DNA from: Ornithinimicrobium murale
GTDB taxonomy: Bacteria; Actinomycetota; Actinomycetes; Actinomycetales; Dermatophilaceae
DNA length: 64,000 nucleotides
Assembly: GCF_003352835.1 (NCBI RefSeq)
Contig: NZ_QLVD01000033.1
Coordinates: 1-64,000, forward strand
Direction of reading: 5' to 3'
The translations under genes were made by a program, and so were the position numbers. Below are positions 53,371 to 64,000 of this stretch, piece by piece. Within the stretch, counting starts at the first letter, position 1, and each line of letters begins with the position of its first letter. The notes under the pieces were generated by a model that worked only from the letters and a program-made list of their open reading frames with translations, did not search any database and was not told the origin of the DNA.

Positions 53371-54069
53371 CTATTCGTGAGCGGGCAGGGCGACGTCGAC
53401 CCACACCGGCAGGTGGTCGGTCGCTGCCGCGAGCAGCTCCCGCTCGAGCGCGACGTCCTCATGTGGCAGGACGGACAGCTCCGAGCTGGCGAAGATCGCA
53501 TCGATCCAGCTCTTCGGGGCGGCCGAGGGGAAGGTCGGCCGGTCCGGGGAGGCGAGGCTCAATCGTTCCCCCAGCAGCTGCCATGCCGTGCCCGTGTCGT
53601 TCTCGTTGAGGTCACCACCCACCACGAACGGCCCGTCGGCCAGGCTCGGGTCGGCGGTGAGCTCGTCCAGGATCTGCCGGGCGTGCGCGACCCGCTCGTC
53701 GGCCAGGAGGGACAGGTGCACCGAGACCACGGTGAGATCGTGCCCGCTCGGGCCGGTCACCTGTGCGGCGGTGTAGCTGCGCGGGTTGGCCCACCGCGCC
53801 ACCGGGAGCTTGCGGTCGACGGAGTCGGTCGCCCGGATCCGGTGGCTGGTCATCATCCCGGTGCCGGAGAGCCGCCTGGTCCGCCCTGACCACCGCAGCC
53901 CACAGGACCGCGCGAACGCCGCGATCCGCCAGCCCGAGAACAGGTGACGGGGCACCTCCTGGAGCAGCAGCACGTCGGGGTCGAGGCGCCGGACCACCTC
54001 GGCGACGGCCGCGGAGTCGTCCTTGAGCCCGCGCAGGTTGTAGCTGACGACCCTGATCCCTGGTGTCAT
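53371..54069 (-). CDS. Endonuclease/exonuclease/phosphatase-family protein
   Basis: A 232-residue EEP-fold enzyme: VVSYNLRGL (Asn), LLLQEVP (metal Glu), TVVSVHLSLL, GGDLNENDTG (Asp/Asn active site), WIDAIF and ATDHLPVWVD (catalytic His). Without a signal peptide, it is a cytoplasmic phosphodiesterase or phosphatase. It is coupled by a 4-nt overlap to a ROK kinase gene upstream; a link to phosphosugar or phospholipid turnover is possible but not shown. Confidence 0.88.
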   Translation of the reverse strand: MTPGIRVVSYNLRGLKDDSAAVAEVVRRLDPDVLLLQEVPRHLFSGWRIAAFARSCGLRWSGRTRRLSGTGMMTSHRIRATDSVDRKLPVARWANPRSYTAAQVTGPSGHDLTVVSVHLSLLADERVAHARQILDELTADPSLADGPFVVGGDLNENDTGTAWQLLGERLSLASPDRPTFPSAAPKSWIDAIFASSELSVLPHEDVALERELLAAATDHLPVWVDVALPAHE

Positions 54070-55061
54070 GCCGGTCCCGACCCTGCGCGTCCCGCCTCCA
54101 CCCGCACCAGGTCGGCGGCCCCGATCATCCCGGCAGACGGGCCCAGCTCGGCGGCCAGGATCGGCGCGACCGGCCGGTGCCCGCGACCCGTGAGCCGCCG
54201 ACCGAACATCTCCCGGGCCGGTTCGAGCAGCAGGTCACCGGCCTCGCTGACCCCGCCACCGACCACGATCCGCCCCGGGTCGAGCGCAGCGGCGAGGTTG
54301 GCCAGGCCCAGTCCGAGCCACCGCCCCACATCGCCCAGCAGCTCCAGGGCGGCGACGTCACCGGCCCGCGCGGCCTGCGTCACGTGATGTCCCTCGACCC
54401 GCGTCGGGTCACCGTCGCAGTAGGCAGCCAGCCCCGCGGCATACGGGCTGTCCTGCTCGAGCATCTCCCGTGCCTCGCGCTGCATCGCCCGCCCCGAGGA
54501 GTACTGCTCCCAGCAGCCGCGGTTGCCGCACTCGCAGCGCTCTCCGTCGGGGACGACCTGCATGTGGCCGTACTCCCCCGCCAGCCCGTGCCGGCCCCGC
54601 TCCACCCGGCCGTCCAGCACCAGCGCCCCACCGATGCCAGTGCCCAGTGTCACCAGCAGCAGCCGCGGCTCCTCCCGTCCGGCACCGAAGCGGAACTCCG
54701 CCCAGGCCGCGGCCTTGGCGTCGTTGTCCAGCACGACCGGCAGACCGAGCCGCTCCCCGAGTCGGTCCCGGATCGGCTCGTCCCGCCAGGCCAGGTGCGG
54801 GGCGAAGACGACCGTGCGGCGATCGGCGGACACGAAGCCCGCTGCGCCCAGACCGACGCCCAGGACCGGCGCACCGGCGGCCTCTTGCATCTCCGCGACA
54901 GCGTCCACGATGACGTCCTCGACGACCGACGGCCTCGTCGTGCTTCCCGGAGTGCTCCGACGGGCCTGCGCCAGAACCGATCCCGAGGAGTCGACCAGGC
55001 CGGCGACGACCTTGGTGCCACCGACGTCGACACCGATCGCCAGGGACTGCTCGACAGGCAC
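54066..55061 (-). CDS. ROK-family sugar kinase (glucokinase-like), downstream copy
   Basis: A 331-residue ROK kinase. The ATP-binding GVDVGGTKVVAGLVD begins the protein. EYGHMQVV, the zinc motif CECGNRGCWEQYSSG and VVGGGVSEAG follow. ROK glucokinases phosphorylate glucose with ATP. The GTG at 55061 is taken as start, 10 bases after the previous ROK gene, because a longer frame (55148) lies inside that gene. It is strongly related to its neighbour, so the pair is a tandem duplication. Confidence 0.88.
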   Translation of the reverse strand: MPVEQSLAIGVDVGGTKVVAGLVDSSGSVLAQARRSTPGSTTRPSVVEDVIVDAVAEMQEAAGAPVLGVGLGAAGFVSADRRTVVFAPHLAWRDEPIRDRLGERLGLPVVLDNDAKAAAWAEFRFGAGREEPRLLLVTLGTGIGGALVLDGRVERGRHGLAGEYGHMQVVPDGERCECGNRGCWEQYSSGRAMQREAREMLEQDSPYAAGLAAYCDGDPTRVEGHHVTQAARAGDVAALELLGDVGRWLGLGLANLAAALDPGRIVVGGGVSEAGDLLLEPAREMFGRRLTGRGHRPVAPILAAELGPSAGMIGAADLVRVEAGRAGSGPA

Positions 55062-55071
55062 GGGTATGCCG

Positions 55072-56103
55072 TCAGTCGCCGGCCGGCGCGGAGCCTGCGG
55101 GGCGGTCGGTGGCCGGCTGGGTGGCGGGGACCGGTGTGACTCCGGCACGACGCGCGGCCAGGTCGGCGGCGCCGATCATGCCGGCATCGTTGCCCAACCG
55201 CGCCAGGACGATCTCCGCCTGTCGCCGGTGGCCACGCCCCGTCAGCTGGCGTGCGAACGCGGCACGGGTGGGTTCAAGGAGCAGGTCACCGGCTGCGCTG
55301 ACGCCGCCTCCGATGACGATCAGCTCGGGGTCCAGGACCGCCACTAGGCTGGCCACGCCCTCCCCCAGCCAGCGGCCGAGATCGGCGAACAGCTCGGTGG
55401 CGGCCGCGTCGCCGTCGGTCGCCGCCTGCGTGATCAAGAGTCCGGTCAGCTGCTCGGGGTCACCACCGCACAGGTCGCTCAGTGCCCCGGCGTGGGGGCT
55501 GCCGCCGCTGACCAGCTCCCGGCCCTCGCGCACCAGGGCGGTGCCGGAGGCATAGGCCTCCAGACACCCCTTGTTGCCGCACCCGCACCGGTTGCCCTCG
55601 GGCACGACCCGCAGGTGGCCGATCTCGGCGGCGATGCCCTCGGACCCGCGCAGCAACTCACCGTCGGTGACGATGCCGCCGCCGACGCCGGTGCCGATCG
55701 TGACCAGCAGCATGTCGTCAGCCTCGCGGGCACCGCCGAACCGGAACTCGCCCCAGGCGGCGGCGTTGGCGTCGTTCTCCAGGAAGACCGGGCGCCCGAC
55801 GAGGATGTCCAGGCGATCCTTCAGGGGTGCATCCCGCCAGGCCAGGTTCGGAGCGAACAGCACAGTCCCACCGGCAGCATCGACGAAGCCGGCACACGCT
55901 ACCCCCACGGCACCGACCTCGTCCCCGTCGCGGCGACAGTGGTCGATCAGCTCCCGCACCAGGTCGGCGATGGCCTGGGCGATGGCGTCAACGTCGTGCG
56001 CCGGTGTCTCTCGCTCGCTCCGGTGCCGCAGGGCGCCGTCGGCGGCCACGGCCGCCCCCTTGATCCCCGTCCCGCCGACATCGATGCCGAGATTGACCGT
56101 CAC
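55072..56103 (-). CDS. ROK-family sugar kinase (glucokinase-like), upstream copy
   Basis: A 343-residue ROK kinase. LGIDVGGTGIKGAAV (phosphate-binding), LENDANAAAWGEF (catalytic Asp), EIGHLRVV, the zinc site CGCGNKGCLEAYASG and VIGGGVSAAG are in register with the downstream copy. The C-terminal tail is Ala/Pro/Thr-rich. It is a likely cytoplasmic glucokinase, which would also serve glucose released by the GH1 enzyme elsewhere in the window. It overlaps the previous gene by 4 nt. Confidence 0.92.
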   Translation of the reverse strand: MTVNLGIDVGGTGIKGAAVAADGALRHRSERETPAHDVDAIAQAIADLVRELIDHCRRDGDEVGAVGVACAGFVDAAGGTVLFAPNLAWRDAPLKDRLDILVGRPVFLENDANAAAWGEFRFGGAREADDMLLVTIGTGVGGGIVTDGELLRGSEGIAAEIGHLRVVPEGNRCGCGNKGCLEAYASGTALVREGRELVSGGSPHAGALSDLCGGDPEQLTGLLITQAATDGDAAATELFADLGRWLGEGVASLVAVLDPELIVIGGGVSAAGDLLLEPTRAAFARQLTGRGHRRQAEIVLARLGNDAGMIGAADLAARRAGVTPVPATQPATDRPAGSAPAGD

Positions 56104-56696
56104 CGTGTCTTCCTCTCCCGGGAGGGGGGCCGCTTGCCCTCGTCGTCCTCGTCCGACAGGAGCTCGTCCTCGTCCTCGTCATCCCAGTCGATCACGGCGT
56201 CCTCCGGCGTCGCGTGATCCGACATCGCGTCCTCCGGTGTCGCGCTATCCGGCGTCGCGTCATCCGCCGTCGCGCTCCGCTCCGGGGACTGCGTGGTCTC
56301 ACCGGCCGCCTCCCGACGGGACTGGGCAAAGAGCGACAGGCTCTCCGCGGCCGCACTCAACAGGTGCGCGAGCGAGTCCAGCGTGTCCGCCCCGATCGGC
56401 CCAGCCGCCGCCCTGGCGCGACACCAGGGGCACCCGCGGCACAGGTGCTCGGCATCCGCCGCGGCGTCCTCACCCGATGCACCGTGGTCCGCGGCGTCCT
56501 CACCAGGGCCCTCCTCACTGGGCGCGGCCGCGCCCGACCCGCCCTCGCCGGACCCGGCCGACGACCCAGCCGGGGGTTCGGGATCAGCTGTGCGAGCGGC
56601 ATACTCGGCGTCGTCGGGCACCACGGACAACCAGCGGGCAGCAGCCGCGACCAGCTGCCTGGCCTCGCGCTCCACCTGGCCGGCCGTCTCAGTCAC
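56100..56696 (-). CDS. Acidic low-complexity protein with a Cys motif (DUF5304-like)
   Basis: A 198-residue protein. A helical N-terminus (EREARQLVAAAARWL), a Ser/Gly/Ala/Glu linker, a central CRGCPWCRARAA motif (Cys-x2-Cys-x2-Cys) flanked by a helix, and a highly acidic tail with repeated ATPEDA text. It resembles the DUF5304-type protein found beside the SRPBCC gene in actinobacteria; function unknown. It overlaps the SRPBCC gene by 8 nt and the ROK gene by 4 nt. Confidence 0.75.
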   Translation of the reverse strand: MTETAGQVEREARQLVAAAARWLSVVPDDAEYAARTADPEPPAGSSAGSGEGGSGAAAPSEEGPGEDAADHGASGEDAAADAEHLCRGCPWCRARAAAGPIGADTLDSLAHLLSAAAESLSLFAQSRREAAGETTQSPERSATADDATPDSATPEDAMSDHATPEDAVIDWDDEDEDELLSDEDDEGKRPPSRERKTR

Positions 56697-57156
56697 CGGA
56701 GACCACCCGCTCGGACAGGGACTTCAGTGCGGTGTCCACGATCATCTTCTCCGCCTTGCGCTTCATGGCACCCAGCATCGGGATCCGGACATCGACCTGC
56801 AGCCGGTAGATGACCTCGGTCCCCACCCCCTCGGGCGCCCCGTCCAGATCCACCGCCGTCAGCTCGTAGGAGCCGTTCATCGCCTTCAGCGCACCGGCGC
56901 GCACCAGGTCCCAGGAGACAGTGCCCTCCCCACTCTCGGTGAAGGCCCAGTCGTAGTCCAGCACGTAGGTGTCCTTGATCAGACCCGCCTCGATGCTGAA
57001 CTCGACCTCCTGCGCCCAGCCCCCGTCGTTCTCCGAGAGCACCTCCACCGCCTTGAAGTCGGCCCACTGCGGATAGTCGTTGAATTCGGCGATCACCGCG
57101 AGCACCTCGTGCGGTGGCGCGGCGATCAGGATGCTGGACTCGGTGCGGTCGGCCAT
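56689..57156 (-). CDS. SRPBCC/START-like protein (Rv2185c homologue)
   Basis: A 155-residue SRPBCC (polyketide cyclase/ligand-binding) fold: STIDIAAPP-like start TESSILIAAPPHEVLAVIAEF, DYPQWADFKAVEVL and the C-terminal long helix KRKAEKMIVDTALKSLSERV. Family members bind hydrophobic small molecules. The ATG at 57156 fits; longer frames upstream overlap the fadD promoter. It is the first gene of a five-gene operon and is divergent from the acyl-CoA ligase, as Rv2185c lies near FadD15 (Rv2187) in M. tuberculosis. Confidence 0.85.
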   Translation of the reverse strand: MADRTESSILIAAPPHEVLAVIAEFNDYPQWADFKAVEVLSENDGGWAQEVEFSIEAGLIKDTYVLDYDWAFTESGEGTVSWDLVRAGALKAMNGSYELTAVDLDGAPEGVGTEVIYRLQVDVRIPMLGAMKRKAEKMIVDTALKSLSERVVSGD

Positions 57157-57223
57157 GCACCGCAGGGTATACCGGCCGCGGTTACAGTGGGGTGCCCGTC
57201 GACCATGCGTGCCAGGAGGCCCC

Positions 57224-59011
57224 GTGCAGGAGTTTGAGGTCCCACCGTTGATCCCGCCGCGTGAGGACGGCAACCTCTCCGACATCGTGCAGGACTGGGC
57301 CGAGTGGGAACCCCAGCGGGACCTCCTGTCGCGGCGCGAGGGCGAGGAGTGGCGCGCGGTGACCGCGGAGGACTTCTCCCGGGAGGTCCGCGGACTGGCC
57401 AAGGGCTTCATCGCCGCCGGCATCCAGGTCGGCGACCGCGTCGGCCTGATGAGCCGCACCCGGTATGAGTGGACCCTCGCGGACTTTGCGCTCTGGATGG
57501 CGGGGGCTGTCCCGGTGCCGATCTACGAGACCTCCTCCCCCTCGCAGGCCACCTGGATCCTGCAGGACTCCGGCGCCGTCGCTGTCATCGTGGAGAGCCA
57601 CCAGCACAGTCAGTTGATCGCGGACATCCGTGACGAGGTGCCCCAGTTGCGTGACGTCTGGCAGATCGAGGCTGGCGGCCTGGACGAGCTCGTCACCGCC
57701 GGCGCGGACGTGCCCGACGCGGAGGTGGAGTTGCGGCGGTCACAGGTGAGCCGGTCCAGCCTGGCCACCGTGATCTATACCTCCGGCACCACCGGCCGGC
57801 CGAAGGGCGTTGAGCTGAGCCACGGCAACTTCCTGAACCTGAGTGAGAACACCATCGAGCGTCTCGAGCAGGTGGTCCGGGCCGAGGGGGCCAGCACGCT
57901 GCTGTTCCTGCCGCTGGCGCACGTTTTTGCCCGACTCATCCAGGTGGTCGTGCTCCAGGCCGGTATGCAGCTGGGTCACTCCCCGGATGTCAAGAACCTG
58001 TTGCCGGACCTGGCGTCCTTCCAGCCGACCTTCCTGCTGGCGGTGCCGCGGGTCTTCGAGAAGGTCTACAACGGCGCGGCGCAGAAGGCCGTCGACGGTG
58101 GGCGGGGCGCGATCTTCCTGCGGGCCGCTGACGTCGCCGCGCGCTGGAGCCGGGCCCAGGACACGGGCGGCCCGGGGATCCTGCTCAGGGCCCAGCACAA
58201 GCTGTTCGATGCGCTGGTCTATCGCAAGCTTCGCGAGGCGATGGGCGGCCGGGTCACCTGGGCCGTGAGTGGCGGAGCTGCCCTCGGCGAGCGGCTGGGC
58301 CACTTCTACCGCGGGATCGGGGTGACGATCCTGGAGGGCTACGGCCTGACCGAGACCACGGCCCCGATCTCGGTGAACACTCCCGAGCTCATCAAGATCG
58401 GCACCGTCGGCCAGCCCTTGCCTGGCGTCGGGGTCCGGATCGAGGACGGCGAGCTGCTCGTCCGAGGGATCAATGTCTTCCAGGGCTATCTCAACGACTC
58501 GGAGGCCACCGCCGCGGCGATGGACGCTGACGGTTGGTTCCGCACCGGCGACCTCGGCGAGCTCGACGAGCAGGGGTTCATCCGGATCACCGGCCGCACC
58601 AAGGAGATCCTGGTGACCGCCGGCGGCAAGAACGTCTCCCCCGGGCCGCTCGAGGACAGGCTGCGCGCCACGCCTCTGATCTCGCAGGCCCTCGTGGTGG
58701 GCGAGGGCCGGCCGTTCGTGGCGGCGCTCATCACGCTGGACGAGGAGGTCCTGCCCGGTTGGCTGGAGCGACATGACCTGACGGGCCTGTCCTTCGCCGA
58801 GCTGCGCGAGAACGACGTGCTGCAGGACGCGATCCAGCGAGCCGTCGACTCCGCGAACGAGGCGGTGAGCCAGGCCGAGTCGATCCGCAAGTTCGAGCTG
58901 CTCGAGCAGGACTTCACCGAGGAGAACGGCTATCTGACGCCGTCGATGAAGCTGAAGCGCAACCTGGTGGTCAAGGACTACGCCGGACAGATCGACGCGC
59001 TCTACACCTGA
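57224..59011 (+). CDS. Long-chain fatty acid-CoA ligase (FadD15-like)
   Basis: A 595-residue adenylate-forming ligase. The AMP-binding loop is VIYTSGTTGRPKGVELSH (about 180-197), then GYGLTETTAPIS, the GWFRTGDLGEL hinge and GRTKEILVTAGGKNVSP C-terminal lysine region. It activates fatty acids through an acyl-adenylate to acyl-CoA. The GTG at 57224 follows AGGAGG; a longer frame exists but overlaps the SRPBCC gene. It is divergent from that gene by 67 bases and is followed by a 32-bp tandem repeat. Confidence 0.93.
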   Translation: MQEFEVPPLIPPREDGNLSDIVQDWAEWEPQRDLLSRREGEEWRAVTAEDFSREVRGLAKGFIAAGIQVGDRVGLMSRTRYEWTLADFALWMAGAVPVPIYETSSPSQATWILQDSGAVAVIVESHQHSQLIADIRDEVPQLRDVWQIEAGGLDELVTAGADVPDAEVELRRSQVSRSSLATVIYTSGTTGRPKGVELSHGNFLNLSENTIERLEQVVRAEGASTLLFLPLAHVFARLIQVVVLQAGMQLGHSPDVKNLLPDLASFQPTFLLAVPRVFEKVYNGAAQKAVDGGRGAIFLRAADVAARWSRAQDTGGPGILLRAQHKLFDALVYRKLREAMGGRVTWAVSGGAALGERLGHFYRGIGVTILEGYGLTETTAPISVNTPELIKIGTVGQPLPGVGVRIEDGELLVRGINVFQGYLNDSEATAAAMDADGWFRTGDLGELDEQGFIRITGRTKEILVTAGGKNVSPGPLEDRLRATPLISQALVVGEGRPFVAALITLDEEVLPGWLERHDLTGLSFAELRENDVLQDAIQRAVDSANEAVSQAESIRKFELLEQDFTEENGYLTPSMKLKRNLVVKDYAGQIDALYT

Positions 59012-59033
59012 TCGTCTCCCGCCCCCACCCCGA

Positions 59034-59188
59034 CCGAGCGCACCGGCGCCCGACCCCCAAGCCCACCGAGCGCACCGGCGCCCGACTCCCAACCCCACCG
59101 AGCGCACCAGCGCCCGACTCCCAGCCCCACCGAGCGCACCGGCGCCCGACTCCCAGCCCCACCGAGCGCACGGGCGCCCGCTCGGGCC
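59034..59188. repeat. 32-bp tandem repeat, 4 full copies plus a partial fifth
   Basis: Units start at 59034, 59066, 59098, 59130 and 59162 with a common CCGAGCGCACCGGCGCCCGA core (20 bases) and a C/A-rich 12-base tail; the fifth copy is 27 bases and diverges. Only a few substitutions occur between units. It lies directly after the fadD stop and before a strong hairpin. There are no spacers, so it is not a CRISPR array; it is a minisatellite (VNTR-like). Confidence 0.92.
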
Positions 59189-59198
59189 GGAACACGAG

Positions 59199-59236
59199 AG
59201 AAGGGGTGCAGGTGGTCGTCCACCTGCACCCCTTCT
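59199..59236. terminator. Perfect 17-bp hairpin, bidirectional terminator
   Basis: Arms AGAAGGGGTGCAGGTGG (59199-59215) and its exact complement (59220-59236) enclose TCGT. It lies between the convergent FadD15-like and nuclease genes. It reads as a stem with A/G at one base and C/T at the other, so it could end transcription from both sides. Confidence 0.85.
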
Positions 59237-59284
59237 ACCTCGTCACGCTGCTGACCGCGATGTGGCAACGGTCAGGCGAGGCCC

Positions 59285-62551
<3,267 letters not shown>

Positions 62552-62750
62552 AAAAAGAACACCTTCGTTCTGAGCAGGGGTGAACCCGCGCCTGGCGGGA
62601 TGGTGGCGCTGAGCCTAGGGCTCTTGACGGCCGGACGGAAGGCTTTGCGTCAAGCGGTGCGTGAACGACGCGTGCCGGCCAGGTGAACTCACCTGAGCGA
62701 ACACCCCACGGCGAGGTATGCCGAGGCGCACCGCCGTGGCGACCCACGCC

Positions 62751-63503
62751 TCAGAGGGTGGTCAGCCAGTCACCCCAGCCCCTGAGCACCTCCTGCTCGG
62801 AGACACCGAGCACCTGAGGCAGCGCCTCAGCCAGTGGTGCACCCCCGGAAGTCACCTCGTAGAGCTCCACGAGCTGCTCCTCAGACCAGGTCTGGGCCAG
62901 GAAGAGGCAGGCCAACCAGGCCAGCGCGTAGCCGCCCCACGCGTCCTCCCCGGCCTCGGTCCCGGCGCTCGGGTCCGGCCAGGTCGTCGGTGACTCACCG
63001 GCTCGCACGGCATCGAGTGCGGACCCGGCGATCACGGCCGGGGCCAGGTCTGAGGCGCGGTGGGCGGTGTACTCCGCCAGGCCCTCCCCCAACCAGGGCG
63101 GCACTGCCCCGTGGCCCTGCATGCTCAGGTGGGTGACCTCGTGGGTGAGCACCGCCTGCCGCCCCTCCGGCGTCAGTCGGGTCCAGGAGTCCGGGTGGAC
63201 GACCACGTGCGCCTCGTCGAGGCTGCCCACGGTCACAGCGGGCGCCGTCTGGCTCGCGGGAGCCCCTCCGGTCAGCTCGGCGAACTCAGCTGCCGAGGCG
63301 GGCAGAATCACCTCGACGGGTCGGGCGACAGAATCTTCTCCCCAGAGGTCCTCGACCTGGTCCAGCGCGGTCTCGGTCATCGCCTCATAGGCCTCGATGC
63401 GCTCGGCCCGCGCGCTCCCACTGACCTCGATCTCGGTATCCCCACAGCCGGTCAGGACCACAACCAAGAGCACCGACAGCAGAGCCGGCATCGCCCCGCT
63501 CAC
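62751..63503 (-). CDS. Secreted zincin-type peptidase lipoprotein
   Basis: A 250-residue lipoprotein. The signal peptide ends LLVVVLTGC with the lipid Cys at about residue 20. The gluzincin site is AVLTHEVTHLSMQG (HExxH) with the downstream Glu in PPWLGEGLAEYTAHR. It is therefore a peptidase-MA-like metallopeptidase anchored outside the membrane. Start choice: GTG at 63503 follows GGGAG; frames reaching 63647 are longer and not signal-like. Target unknown. Confidence 0.85.
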   Translation of the reverse strand: MSGAMPALLSVLLVVVLTGCGDTEIEVSGSARAERIEAYEAMTETALDQVEDLWGEDSVARPVEVILPASAAEFAELTGGAPASQTAPAVTVGSLDEAHVVVHPDSWTRLTPEGRQAVLTHEVTHLSMQGHGAVPPWLGEGLAEYTAHRASDLAPAVIAGSALDAVRAGESPTTWPDPSAGTEAGEDAWGGYALAWLACLFLAQTWSEEQLVELYEVTSGGAPLAEALPQVLGVSEQEVLRGWGDWLTTL

Positions 63504-63603
63504 CCGCACTCCCGACCACCGCACCGTCCCAGGGTAGAAGGCGCCGGGGCCGACAGCGCTCCCGCGAGCCTCGGCATACCCGGTCTCCTCTGCTGACCAG
63601 GGA

Positions 63604-63873
63604 TCAGCCGACGGCGACGCCCGGGACGGTGCTGTGGGCCCGGGCACCGTGGGCCTCGACCCGGCTGATCAACCCGGCCCGTGCGAAGGCCTCAACAGCT
63701 TCGGTCTCCTCGAAGTCCAGGGCCAGGAGGGCGGGGCCCGGCCGCTCCTCGTCCGCCCGGGAACGGCGTGCTCTGGGCTCCTCCAGCCACGCCTTGGCCA
63801 GCACCGGCACGAAACAGTCGTCGCAGTGCCGCCCGCGGACCGGGCACGACTCGCAGTCAATGGTCAAGCTCAT
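63604..63873 (-). CDS. Small Cys-rich actinobacterial protein
   Basis: An 89-residue protein whose N-terminus CESCPVRGRHCDDCFVPVL (four Cys) looks like a metal site. The rest is polar, with PGPALLALDFEETEAVEAFARAGLISRVEA near the end. I recognise no function. The ATG at 63873 follows GGAGGTG; upstream in-frame residues to 63978 are not convincing. The next gene downstream (zincin lipoprotein) begins 100 bases later, possibly the same transcript. Confidence 0.75.
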   Translation of the reverse strand: MSLTIDCESCPVRGRHCDDCFVPVLAKAWLEEPRARRSRADEERPGPALLALDFEETEAVEAFARAGLISRVEAHGARAHSTVPGVAVG

Positions 63874-64000
63874 CGTTCTCACCTCCGTCTGGATCCAACT
63901 GATGTTCAAAAACGCTAGGGGCGAGGACTGACAGACCCCTCTGATGGCCGCGGGTGGCCGATCGACCACACGCTGCACGGGCGCGCGACACGCCCGGGAA

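Noticed and set aside
59034-59188. Possible CRISPR array
   Set aside because: The 32-bp units are directly adjacent and have no spacers, so this is a tandem repeat. No cas genes are present.
59012-59195. Coding frames across the 32-bp repeat (both strands)
   Set aside because: They encode only repeated Gly/Ala/Arg/Val text from the tandem repeat and lack ribosome sites.

Overview
The window is high-GC actinobacterial DNA. The gene content (DUF3040, DUF7455, an Rv2175c-like protein, an SAV_6107-family HEPN protein, SigE-family sigma factors, class II DAHP synthase, two ROK kinases, a FadD15-like ligase), the many GTG starts and the 4-nt ATGA/GTGA overlaps suggest a member of Micrococcales, perhaps an Intrasporangiaceae or Ornithinimicrobium relative. 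That placement is inference. No rRNA, tRNA or CRISPR array was seen.

Layout. 1-901: an IS607-type element, cut by the window edge, sits inside an APC-family permease and leaves only its N-terminal part. 1106-6872: a DedA protein, NADP-type glutamate dehydrogenase, a NarL-type two-component pair divergent from a secreted DUF4352 protein (with a palindromic site between them), and a RibD/DHFR-like reductase. 6964-12694: a cebEFG/bglC/cebR-like operon for beta-glucoside uptake and hydrolysis, with a perfect 18-bp operator and no ATPase gene. 12752-20603: an MFS exporter, type II topoisomerase subunit B, DUF7455, DUF456, another MFS transporter and a CocE/NonD hydrolase. 20739-27681: a DUF3040 gene and an SOS-box-headed translesion operon (DUF6504, SAV_6107 HEPN, DnaE2, DinB).

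27724-34758: a polyprenyl synthetase, a MntA/HepT toxin-antitoxin pair, two SigE-family sigma factors each translationally coupled to a membrane protein, and a RidA remnant beside a short direct repeat. 34755-43679: an Rv2175c-like protein, a LysM/transglycosylase protein, a PASTA Ser/Thr kinase, threonine aldolase, class II DAHP synthase, an acyltransferase and a carboxylesterase. With idsA on the left and the ROK, SRPBCC and FadD15-like genes on the right, the order resembles the M. tuberculosis Rv2173-Rv2187 neighbourhood. 43676-51451: an ANTAR regulator, an SDR, a zinc alcohol dehydrogenase, a coupled redox operon (helical-bundle protein, haem-oxygenase-like diiron enzyme, CDGSH protein) and, on the other strand, a six-gene compact operon.

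51613-63873: a FUSC-like transporter, a five-gene SRPBCC/DUF/ROK/ROK/nuclease operon divergent from the FadD15-like ligase, a 32-bp tandem repeat with a strong hairpin, a large secreted ExeM/NucH-type nuclease, a secreted zincin lipoprotein and a Cys-rich protein. No stretch over 300 bases lacks a gene. The longest gaps are 59012-59284 (tandem repeat plus hairpin), 902-1105 and 62552-62750; in the last two I see nothing beyond one copy each of a dispersed octamer.

A signal cuts across the whole window: the octamer CGGCATAC/GTATGCCG occurs about 31 times by eye, in several reading frames and between genes. This is far more than base composition predicts.
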